The translations under genes and the position numbers were made by a program. From Puffinus mauretanicus (taxonomy: Eukaryota > Chordata > Aves > Procellariiformes > Procellariidae): a stretch of DNA of 64,000 bases. Location: the NCBI GenBank assembly GCA_023333565.1, contig JAJKFH010001865.1:3410001-3474000 (forward strand). The letters run 5' to 3'. This document shows positions 23,801 to 35,800 of the stretch, piece by piece. The notes beneath the pieces are model-generated. The model made no database searches. It saw only the letters and a list, made by a program, of their open reading frames with translations, and was not told where the DNA came from. Positions within the stretch are counted from its first letter, which is position 1; the number at the start of each line of letters is the position of its first letter.

Positions 23801-26800
23801 TATGCTGGAAGAAATCATACTCAGCTTCAGTCTCAAAATTATTACCAGCTTGCAATCTGAACCTTTGCTTTGTCTTCAGCATTGCAAGCACTCGGAATCC
23901 ACTCCTGCCCAAGTAAATCTCTGTGAAAGGTATCAAAAGTTTCACATCTCTGTCTAGAAGAGTGCATGTTCCCACTGTGGTTACAGTCAAAACTGTCAGA
24001 GGCTGATTGTTGAATATGGCCTTCCACGTCTAGCAGGAAGAAGGTCTGAAGAGGTCATCGTTTTCTTTTCAAGACAAATGTGACATGTTGCTTCCCTGCT
24101 GTAGTGAAATGGTTTCTAATCTATTGGTCATTGTATGTTTTTGGTAAAGTATTCACATGTCATCTCATTCAGAGGATCCAGGTGTTCTTGAATACAAAGT
24201 TTTATTTAAAGTGTTGGCTTTGGTAAGCAATCTGTCCAAGCATGTAGAGATTATAGTCCTCTAACTTGCAGACACCCACAAGAGCATTTGAAAAAAAAAA
24301 AATAAAGAAAGAAACAAGACAGCTTTTGTTTTGTTGCATCCTGTGGGGTGCATAGTGCAGGAATGCCCATGTGGTCTTCAGTTGAATTCCTTCTGTCAGG
24401 CAAAAACTTCTGATAAATTAACTAGTCAGGTGAGATGTAAGGGGTCATCAGAGTGATCATGCAGTCTGAATGGGTGATCTGACAGAGGGCCTCATGCTTG
24501 GAACAGTGTTCAAAACTGGTGTCAGAGTTGTCTTATGATAAAGTTGGTATGTTTCATAAGAAAGGAAAAGTCGTCGTCATTTCCCGTGCAGTACAGGCGC
24601 AAACTTTGTACTGACTTTGTATTCTGTCTTAACTACAGCCTCTGTAACCTTCTTTGATCACGTTGGACATTTTTTGGATATATGTAACCTGGGCTGTAGT
24701 ATGTCTGTTATGTGTGTTGCATATTTTAGATTATCAGTGAAGCCCTCATCCTGATGCTTGAACTTGCCCAGCCTTTTTCTATGGATGTGTCCAATAGCTG
24801 TAGGCCTTGCTTTGTGTTCTTGTAAATTAACAAATACTGAGAATAGAAGTAATCTTCACTCAGCAGTCCAGTTAAAATCTACTGGAGTAGAGTTGGTTTA
24901 CTGAGAAAGTTGCATCAGTCATTTGATCAAGCTTAATTTCAAATAAATGGTTCCTTAAACATGAGAAAGTCAGTGTTTCATTTTCATTCATGTCATGGTT
25001 GTACACTGAGTAGTTTTGCAGGTGCATGTGTCCAGTCACTAGTTTATCAGAATATGTCTGACACCACTTTTGGGATACCTGTGGGTAAAAACTTACATAC
25101 TGTTTTCATGATTCCCTTTTCACTATAACGTGAGAGAAGTACGCTATGAAGAGGCTGCAGGCATTTTGCATTTATGCTGGGCACTGCATTCCTTTTTTGC
25201 TATGTAGCATGTTAATTTATATTGGAAAAGTTCCATTGACTTGTCATTTAAGTACAGTATATTTCGTCTCCAGATGTTGCTGACATCTGGTTTGTTGTTT
25301 TCATTAGCAAATACCTTGTAGCAAGTGTTACACTGGGAATGCTTGTAACATGGATACTCATTTTATAAGCAAGCCCCTCTCCATTTATTGCTGGTTGTAT
25401 TTCATGACAGTCCTTATTTTCCTTTTCCTTTTTTTCCTTTTTTTTTTTTTTTTTTTCTTTTTTCCTTTGAAACATCATCCTTTGTTCACACTGCTGCTGG
25501 ACTGCAACTCATCTTTTTTGTTCTCGTTAGTCCTCAGGTGCATGCTGCCATGTTCAGTTGATGGCTGATGAGTATCCCCGCAAAACTGCAGATGAGCAGA
25601 CAGAAAAGAAATGGAAATGATAGCTGCTTTTTCTTCCCTCTGTCTTGTGAGCTCAGAGCTTCTCAGTGAGGAAGGGTCAGTAGTCCCCAAATGCTGCCTC
25701 TAATGCTTTCACATTTTTTTTTTAAGCACTCTACTATAAAAATGACTAAAGCAATTGTAAGCTTTAGCATATCTCTTTTCCCTGTCATGCAAGGGTGATG
25801 GTGAATGGCAATCAGGCCTTAAAAAATGGTGATGTTTGTCATTTTATGAAATTATACTGAGTTTCTGTTCCTCTCTTTATCTCTCTTGTTTTGTCACTTT
25901 CCTCGCTTTACATAGGTTGCTCCACTTCTGCTTCAAATTAGCTGAACCTTCAGAGTTGAGCATTAAGTGTTGCAACCCTTGGGCAAAATCATACCTATTC
26001 AAAACCCTTCCCTCAAATGCACCAGCTAAAGAACTTGGGAAGACTGGGAAAGGAAATAGTTGAATAAGAAAGGGAAAGTTAGGTAAGGAAGAATTGTTTC
26101 CGAGAAGGGTGTATGGGAGTCCAAAAGGGAGGTTGTAAAAATAGTGTTAGAAATGTGCTTAATTTTTTTTTTTCTTCCTGTGATATTCAGGTTTGTAATA
26201 ACAAACCCTGATCAGAAGGAGTTATCTTCTACAAGAATCTGTGCAGTCAGAGCTAGCAGTTATTTTTGGCCATCAGTCTTAGTGGAGAGAATGCTGACTC
26301 ACAGTTTACCCGGGTACAACAGTCTGTATTTTCCTTGCTTTTCTCAACACTTGCTGTATGAATGTGTTGAAGTATATTTGTGTATCTTTTTATCTTTCTG
26401 TGGGCTTTTTATTTCGAAAAACAAAAACTGTTCCTGTTCTCTGTGTGAGAGACATTTTTGCTTGTCTCAGCAAAAATGGTATCATGATATATTAAAAATG
26501 ATGTTCAACTGAAATGGAATGCAGTCAGTTGCCAGGCAGTGTTAAAGAAAACACCCTGATAAAGCAAACACTTACTTACATCCTACGTGAGTTCCCACGT
26601 AATGTTCTTAGCGTGTAGTTCTTAGGAAATAAAGGATATCATTTAGACATACGGGGTGTTCCTTCTGATGTTGTTTTCTGCTGATTTTCATATTCAGTTT
26701 TAGGAATTAGGAAATGCACTTTTGACTTCTCTGTGTTGAGCAAATGGATTTTTTTTTTTTTCTTCCCATCATCTCTTCAAGGAGCATAGAGCATAAGTAC

Positions 26801-29800
26801 AAATGTCTATCTTGTGTTCACATTAAACCAAAGTCAAACAAGCTACAAAATACCCTGGGTTGAAAGTCCCTCTGGGCTCTGTCAGGTCACTTCCCCTAGC
26901 AGATGAGTTCTGTCCCTTTTTCTGAATCTAGGAAGCTGTTTCCTCCTCTTTTCTTGCCTGCTCCAGGAGACTGTCCTTCTGAAGAAACCATCAGCCAGCA
27001 GAGTTGGCATGAGGCTAGCCTGTAGGAACTACTCCACCTGGCCTGTTGTACAGTCTGCTATCATGAAGTGGAGTCCCTTCTACATTAGGCGCAGCAAGCA
27101 GCGATCTCATAGGCAGACCAGTTGACTGCTGTCATACTAAGACAGTTAAATGGTAAACTTTCCAAAGCAATAGTTTTCGTTTCATGAGAGATCTTTTTTC
27201 TTTTTCTGTCACTGGAAGGTGTGTCAAGTGGGCTGTTGAAACAGTCTTACCATTGCTTGAGGGGGTAGAAGTGCTCACTTGGGGGTTTGGTGGGGTGGAA
27301 TTTTTTGGTTTACTGATTTAAAATAAAGATAAAAATATCAATTACCAGATGCATTCACCATCCAAAACTAACCACTGAATGGCATATGCAGATGGTAATC
27401 TGTGAAGACAGGTGGTGTCTGACGCTTGCATTTCTGTTTGCAGCTGAGGCAGGGACGGTTTTGCAGCAAGGGATGGGAGAGAACATTCAAGTGGGCAGAA
27501 GGAAGAGGTGCTTGGTCTGGGAAAATAAGAGCGATGGAAGAATTCCTGGGTGATATTTAGGCAAGGAGGGAAACAAGATAGGAAAGAGGAGGAAAAAACC
27601 CCTAAAAAACCCAGAGGAGTATACTACTACTCTTTTTTTATCTGTCAAGCTATCTAGGATGTGCTCTCCTTTCCACACCAGTGAATCCTGTCTCATCACT
27701 GTGAAAATGTGATTGCCCTATAAATAAAACTTTTTATTTTTAAATGTAAGCACTGCATGAAGTTATTAATCTCTTGTAAATGCTTGTGGCAGCTTAGTAT
27801 TAGAGAGAGTACTTTCGGGGATTTTTTTGCATACAAATTAATCTGTCAGGCTGTCACTTTTAAGACTCTTGACAATTCACGTTTGACTGATACCACAAAT
27901 TATGAAGGCCTAGTCTTAGAGCTGAGTTAAATCTAAGTGATTTTTTGTTTTTAAGAGCAGCATTGTATTACTTTCAGTCCAGTTGTTGTCCAGCCCTGAG
28001 AATTGTTTTGGTGAAGACCTGGAATAACTCTTGACCGATTAAAACTCAAAACCAAGATTTACAGGCTGCTGAAGCCATTGTATTAGGCATGGTCAGGAAA
28101 ATGTACAGTGGCATCTGAACAAAACAAACACAGGATTGTGGTGGAGGGGAAGACATTGTGTATAATTCCAGGAGCAGTTTGTAAGTTTTCTGCCTGTAGC
28201 TACCAGTCAGAACAATTCTTTGACCTCCTTGGCAGTTCCCTGAGAGTTTCTTGTCAGCACTGGCTTTCATGCTGTGCGTTTCTTTTTTCCAAGTGTTTCC
28301 CAGTTGGATGTGCAGACTTTATTTGGCTCTCTTCCAACCCTTTCTTTACCTGCTGCTGCATGTATGTTGCTTTGTTCTGTCTGCTTCCTTAGTGTTGATA
28401 TCTTTGAGCTCTCTTTCTGATTAATTCTCTGTTTCAACCGTTCTTATATACATAAGGTGTACTTTATGAAACTGATCTGAAGCACCTTTCACCTTTTTTC
28501 TTCTCCCGTGTCGTTATGACCTGATCAGGAAAAGTGATTCCATCTGACATGCCACTGATTGCAGTATGGACACAGTACTTATGGATGGCAAATTTAATTT
28601 AAATGTGTTGGGAATTTGCTGCCAGGATTGTGCATAGCTTGTGATCTCATGGGAGAAACACTGAGTGGCAGTTGGGATTTTCCTTTGCCTTCTTGCTTTC
28701 CACATTCCAAGTTTGTTTGGGAGCAGAAGGTATTTGGAATTACTTTAATCAGACTGTGGCATTGACCCTGGTAATGGTATTTGGTTTTTGCAGCTGCGGG
28801 ATACAAGGAGCAAAAATACAAATATTTAAGAGTCTGCTGGAGCCTTAATTGCATTGTAGTTAAAGAGTCAGTGCAAGTCTTCAGTTGGTTTAACTTTATA
28901 TTTTTTGTCCTATAAATTTCTGCAAAAACATATTTTGTTCATCCTGAACTGTTGTGATTTTTAATACCAATGCGAGTTTTCTTTGGCTATGAAGAGATGT
29001 CCCAGGCAATGTGATATTTTGAGGTTATTTTAGTAATCTAGGAGAAAATAGGTTGTAGAGATTGCTGGGTGGTTTGGTCTAGTTACCCATTTCGATTAAT
29101 ACTCTACTCCTTGGTAGTGCTTAACTCTGACAGCTTAGAAGAAGAAATGTTACAGCAGTTACACAGAGTTGTTCTCTTTGGAAAATGTCACTTTTAATGT
29201 CCTCAGTGGTTAAAGAAGGGCGTAGATTACTTATTTTTCTTCTAAAAGCATGGAAGTTTACATGTTTTAAGTTTATTTCCCCCCTGCACCCTCCTTCTTA
29301 AAACAACTTTCACTTTGTTTCTATTAGGAAGAAGGCTAAAGCAAATATAAGGTGTCTGTGTCCATGTCTTTCCTCTGCCATCACTTTTGGATTCGTTTTG
29401 CCTCACTTCAGCCAGATTTGACTGAGAATCAGAAATGTCAGTGGTTGTTGCATTTGCATGGGTTTTTAGAAAAATGAATGAGGCAAAAGAGGAGGGCTTG
29501 AAGAAATAAATCCTCAAACATTGTCCTTTCCAGTGTTTGGGGGAAGTTAACTCTGTCCTATAGAAATGTCCAATCCTCTTTGACTAGTAGACTGAACCAC
29601 TACCTTGTGGCAAACCATTCCATGGACTTTCTGAACGTTTTGTGAAGAGTAGTATTGATACGGGAATAAAAAACATCATGTGGATTTCCACTACTTTAGT
29701 TGTTCAAATTCTCAAAGGGGTGGGGTGGGGGAAGGATGAACCAGGGAGGTTGAATATCATTGTGCGGAACTAAATGAACTGTACTTCATGTAAAAGCAGC

Positions 29801-32800
29801 TGGAACAGAGAGATGTGATGTGTATTGCAGCTGAATACAGAGGAGAGAATTTGTCTTATTGGAAAATACTAAATGCCAAGTGGATTTTATTTTCAGTTCT
29901 GTCATTGTTTTTTGTTTTAGGTCCTGTTTAATATGATTGTAGAAGTGCCTCGTTGGACGAATGCAAAAATGGAGGTAATTAAGAAAAATACGTTGATTAT
30001 ATAGGTATTTATGAAAGTTATGACAATGCAGTGTCTTCCAATAGTCAGTGTTTAAGCAGTGTGTGGATTATCCTTACACATAAAATTTTCCCTGTTAAAA
30101 AATTAATTTGAAGTTGTGCATACAGACACTTTTCCTTGCGATTATAAAAAGTGTTGAGATTCTAATTTTGTTTCCCTTCTGTAGGTGAGCACTGCTTCTT
30201 GACAGCCCTCTAACTGCAGAGTGCAGCATAACTGCAACAGAGTCCTAGAGTACTGGCTTGCAGGACGTTGTCCAACATTTAGTCTTACTCTTGGCTGCTC
30301 ATAGAGCATTCCACTCAGAGGATTTAATTCCCCTCATTTCTGCTGTATAGTGTGCTAGGCCAAATCCTGACAAGTGGAGTTGCAAATGAAAGAGCATTTC
30401 CTTGTGACAAAAAAAATACTTGGGGACCTCACTGATTGAAAGTATCTACTCCTGCAGGGAGTTATTTTAAAAGTAGAGCCTAGTGGGTTGTTTCTGTGCA
30501 GTTACAATATAGAAGCTGAGTAATGCTTCATCTGTAGTGTTTGTGAAATAACATCTCACCAGGATATGTCCTATCTTCTTGAACATTTGTATTGATTTTA
30601 GGGATGCTTCCCGGATGCTTTTAAGGAAGTTTGTGGTTGAGGTGTTAACTATTTTGATTATTAAAAATAACACCAAAGACCCTCTCCAGCCTGTTATTTC
30701 AGAATTTTGTTTTCTCCTTTCCCTGATGCTGGAAGATCATTTGAACTGTGTCTACCACCACAGTTGTTATTTTGCAAGCAGGGTTACCTTGGGTATTTAC
30801 CTTGTATTTTAAGATGATGATTTATTGTGGAAATTGAGTTCTCTTTTGCAGAATTTCCCTTTGACAATGCTATTTGAACCTGAGCATAAAGCTCAGGTTG
30901 CTCTCCCTCCCTTCTCTCGGCACGTTATGTCAAGGGCAGAAAAGTTTGCTGTCCTGTTAGGTTCAGAAATCAGTGGGTTTAGACTTTTCTGGCTTGACAG
31001 AGGAGACCACATGTAGTTCTCTATCTATAACTTTTAATATCCTTGAAATTTCCTGCATTAATGGTTAAGGCAGTTGCCTTGCCATTGTGTCCTGGCAGTC
31101 CTTCATTCCAGACTGTGGTAGGGTGCTAATACCAGGTCTTGTCTGCATCTCCGTGCTGAGATTCCCTCATGTGGAATGGGGACTGTAGGCAATTAAATCT
31201 TGCCTTAGGATGAATGTATCCCATTGTTACATCCCTGGTGCCAGATCTCCTGCTCATCAGTTTGTTGTATTCCTGTTGTTCTTCCCTTGATTTTACTGAA
31301 GGTGCTTTTCATGAGACTTTTGTTTGTCAGTTACTCTTCCTTGTCCCAGTTTACATCAAGAAAAAGCATTGCTGAGCTCCACTTCTGTCAAAGTTCCAGG
31401 TGGCATATTCGATGTCTTCATTGTCAAGTTTTGACCAGAAGCAGGTAGAATCAAGTGTGAAACCAGAAATGTGTGAACTTTGATCTCAGCTCTTGGGGAG
31501 GCTTTTCTTGCGGAATAAGTGCTTGCTATTGACAGTTTGGTGTGGCTCAGAAAGGTGGAATTCCTTTGGGATGGCTTTGGTGGTGGTGCTTTAGGTAAAT
31601 TATAAGGGTGTTGTAAAATGAATGTGGACTAAGGGCTGTGTGCTTATGCATGCAAGCTACGTACCACCTGAGCCAGTGTGTGCTCATAGCCTGTAACAAA
31701 TGTGATGCCATTCAGATGAGTGTTTGTAAGCAAGAGCCAGCTAACATGGATTGGGTTGTGGTGTCGAGTGTCAAAAGGATGATTACAGCGAATCAGCTGA
31801 TGTGTGGTAGGTAACTTATATGGCAGTGGGTTTGTATTTGAAGTTTTGGGGAGGATAATGACAATAATAAACCAGCTTTAATTACTTCAGTCCTTCTGTG
31901 AGTGCTTCTTTGGGAATAAGAATGCCTTCTTCTAATGCTAGCTTAATGTGTTCCAAATCTGCATGAAGTTGCCATTTGGTGACTATGCAGAACTTGTCCT
32001 TACTAAAAAGCATTTGTATGCTGAGGGCTGGTGGAGAGAAGGGATGTATGCAATAGGAGAGCAATGAACAGGGGGTGAGAAGAAGATGAAACATTTTCCC
32101 TGTTGCCGTCAAAGCCCCCTGTTGGCTGAAGAACTTGTGCCACCATTTGTATGTCTGTTGAACCTGTACTATAAAGTGCAAGAGCTTCTAACTTAAGTTC
32201 TTTTCAGTATTTATGTTTGACCGTGACACTCTCCTTATAAATATATTACTTTCTCTTCTACATTCATTTTTGTTCTTGCATACTTCTCAACGTTATTTAA
32301 AACCTTAATAAGCTGCTTTTTGAACATGCCCCTTGAGATTTAGAGTGAGGCCATTGTGCTTTTAATACTTCTCAAGCCATAAGCACATGCTCCCAGATGG
32401 AGCTTTCTAACTGGTTGCGTACAGAATGAATTGCTTTCCATTTTACCATTCTCTCTTTCTCTCTCCCTCTCTCTCTTTTTCACTGCTTAGATTGCCACTG
32501 AAGAACCGTTGAATCCCATTAAACAAGATATAAAGAAAGGCAAGCTTCGATACGTGGCAAATATCTTTCCTCACAAGGGTTATATATGGAATTATGGTGC
32601 CCTCCCACAGGTAACATTTTTGTTATAATGGTGAAAGTTTTCTGTCTTCTGTGTAAATTGCCTTGTAAATCTTGGGTACTGCCTGAATGCAAATCAGTTG
32701 CAAGAGGGATGTTTTTCTTTGATACATTTGTAAATTAGGATTTTGTTTATGTTGAGCTTTATTGTGTCCATAAATTTTGATCAGAATTTGGGTGTGGGTG

Positions 32801-35800
32801 TAAATATGTGCCGTGTTTCAGGAAGGAGTTAAATGATCAAGAAATCTCAAATCTTTAGTCTGCATCTCTGTACAGAATTAACAGAATTAATTAATGTAAC
32901 AGAATCAAACTGTCGAGGTCTACCATTCAACAATACTTTGTCAAGTAGTCCTTTTCTGCTTAAAAAAGACATTTTTTTAAAAACTAATTTAGGATTTTCA
33001 TGTATTGCAGCATAAATTTTAATTGGGATTTCTTAATATCTTTAACAAAGAGGAACACAAGGGCTGTTCTTCTTTAGATTAAAGCTCAACTGCCTCAGTT
33101 AACTTTTGTCTGAACTGTGAGACTTTACTGATCATGACACATTCAAAACTTTGAGCCTTGAAAAAGCCCAACTAATGGCTGAAATTTTGAGCATAATGAA
33201 AGGTTTTAAACTTTTTTCATTTCTGTGAATAATGCACTGGAGTTAAATTAGTACTGAAGAACATGATGGAGCTAGAAAAGAGTAATTTATTTTCTTTACA
33301 CCCTGCTGGAGTATAGCAATGAAGTTCTTACCTAGTCAGCAGTCTCAGTAGACAAAGTTTCCAAGTAGGTATAGTTGGGAACCAGCAATTCCATTTAATG
33401 TTTTGAAATTCATGTGTGCCTTAGTACAAAGTCAAAATTAAACATATGAATATTTTCCTGCACAAAGTGCATTATTTTGGACTGATGACACTTTCCCCAG
33501 GAGAAATGTTCAGCTCCCCTTGTTACCTTGTGAGTCAGAGAGGGCTGGAGATAATTGTCATTTTTATTTTCTGTAATAACTTTAAAATAGCAGCTGGTTC
33601 ATTACACTTCCAATTGTTGAAGTGTAGATGATACTCCAGATTCCTACTAGCAGTAACAAACAAAATCTGATTCAGTGTCGCCATTGTCACAAGAGGACTT
33701 TTCATCAGGATCAGCAGTTGCCAGAAGTTCAGCCCTAGTATATGGGTTAAAGATACGTATTTGTGGCTGCTGTTTTATGCTGTGGAACAGAGAAGGAAAA
33801 AATGACAGTAGGACTATCATTATTGCAGGAGTTGCTGTACTGTCCAGAGAACAATACCATTCCTAGCGAGCTTTCCTTCTAACCTACAGGTGGAGGGGTG
33901 CAGCTGGGCAGGATAATAGTACCAGTATAATGCAGCCTTAAATAAAAAGCACTTTGGAAGAGTATTGGAAAAATAAGTTTTAAGTTGATATTCTCTCTTG
34001 ACTCCACGTCAGCAATTTTTTTGGTAATGATTCTGCTACCCAAACACCTGAGCATTTGCTTTTCACAGTTTTGCCTTTTGGTATCAGTCAGGTTCTCAAG
34101 AACAAGTTTGAGGTGGAGGTTTGATTGTGGACAGCAGGAGCTAACAGTATAGCTCCTCGGAAAAAACTTTTCTAACACCTTTTCAACAAAACTTCATTGG
34201 ACTCAAAATTCTTACCAGGAAAACTTCTCAACTTTAGAATGAGTTACTCATTACTAGCCAGTGAGAGAAAAAAACACTATTGCTCTGGTATTGCTCTCAG
34301 CAATTAAGTTAGTATAACTTGGCTATGATTCCTTGCTTGTACAGAGCTCAGAGCAGGGATTTGAACTTGCCTCCTGGAGAAGCTTTTTTGGCCTTAAGCT
34401 GCTGGCTGTTCTTGGGAATGTACACATCTCAAAATACTGAGAAATGTTTCATACCTAAATCTAAAAACTTAAAAAAGCTAATTGGTTGCTGACAAATCCA
34501 TACTTAAGAGCTTGGTTAGCTCAAAGCCTAGATGTTTTTGAAAGCAACTTACGTTAGTGCCATGGTATTTAAAGAGTATAATAAGAATGTGATTGTACGA
34601 TGTTCTAGCTTAACCCCACAACCACTAGTAACCAGGAAAATACATATTCAGGGTCCTCTGATGCCTTAATCACTGTAATTTGATTAAGTGTGTCTGTCGT
34701 GGGTGCAGTTAATGCTTTTGTTACTATGTCCTCAGTAATCCTCATGTTACCTGTCCTGAGTATGAGGATGAGTTACTCAACATCAGTCCATTGGCTGTTT
34801 ATTTGTTTGCTTGTTTTTTTCCCATTGAGCAAGACTGTTCTCAGAAAGCTGATGTTTTTATTGGTGTTTTCATTAATCTTAGTAATTTAGTGGTTAGACG
34901 AATTGTAATTGCAGATCAACTGGTAACTGATAATTCTCTTTCCTTTGACAGACCTGGGAAGATCCAAACCATACAGATAACAGTACAGGATGCTGTGGGG
35001 ATAATGATCCTATTGATGTTTGTGAAATAGGTTCAAAGGTTTGTCTTTGTCAGGATTAATTTAATTTATCAAGGTTAATTTAATAATTTGGTAACAACTT
35101 TTGGAAGAGAAGGGCAGATGGAAAACAAGTAAAGATGGTAATAGTCTCAGGGGATGACAAAAGTATGAATAGAGGATCTGAGGAGGGAATAGGTAAGGAA
35201 ATGGTGGATTTTTAAAAAGGAGAAAAAAAGCAGGATTTAGTAAAGTCTGTGTACTGGATAAAAGGGAAAATAAGAGAACACCACCCTGAAGTTCTGTGGT
35301 TGGACAGTGAGTTTTGGGTGAAGGAGGGGAGGAGGTTAAGGTTTTTGGGAAAGGAAAAGTTTTCTTTCTTTTTCCCCTATTAACAGTACTGGAGCTAGGA
35401 ATAGGTTTCTGAAAGATGAGGAAGCATGGCAGCGTCATGCACATAAAATTACAAGGTCAGACCCACAAAGGAGGTAGGTTTGAGTTTTCTCATGGGTGCA
35501 AACAGAATTAGGTCCCTCTTCTCTAGAGGAAAAGACAGGAACCTGTTGCAGTGTTGCAGAGTTATGAGATTTAGAGTGGATGGATGAAAAAGAGGTATAG
35601 CAAACACCATTAGTAGGTATAGGGGGAAGGTTTAGCTCACTGAAAAAAAATTCTACATATCTGAGGCAGCAAAGAATGGAGCAGTCCTCTGTGGTGTCAA
35701 AGATGGGGTTACGAAACAGATGAGTTTGGAAGAAGGATCTCTTGGGATATTTTACGTAAGGAGAAATTTAATTCGTGACCTCAGCGAAGGTGGCTTTATT

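Larger units (their letters stand above)
21336..29920 (+). other. PPA2: PPA2 intron 3
   Basis: The largest intron, 8.6 kb, AT-rich. It holds T21 at 21348-21368, a pyrimidine tract at about 25430-25467, and A- and T-runs near 24290 and 26163. Open frames inside are short and unconserved. No coding exon or dated transposon was recognised. The acceptor is TTTGTTTTAG. Confidence 0.8.
29975..32490 (+). other. PPA2: PPA2 intron 4
   Basis: GT-AG intron of 2.5 kb. It holds a possible MIR-like SINE at 31055-31195 and ends in a CT-rich microsatellite that forms the polypyrimidine tract of the acceptor. Nothing else recognised. Confidence 0.85.

Noticed and set aside
35061..35444. 127-codon minus-strand open frame in intron 6
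   Set aside because: Explained by purine-rich plus-strand composition giving Pro/Ser/Phe-rich codons on the other strand.
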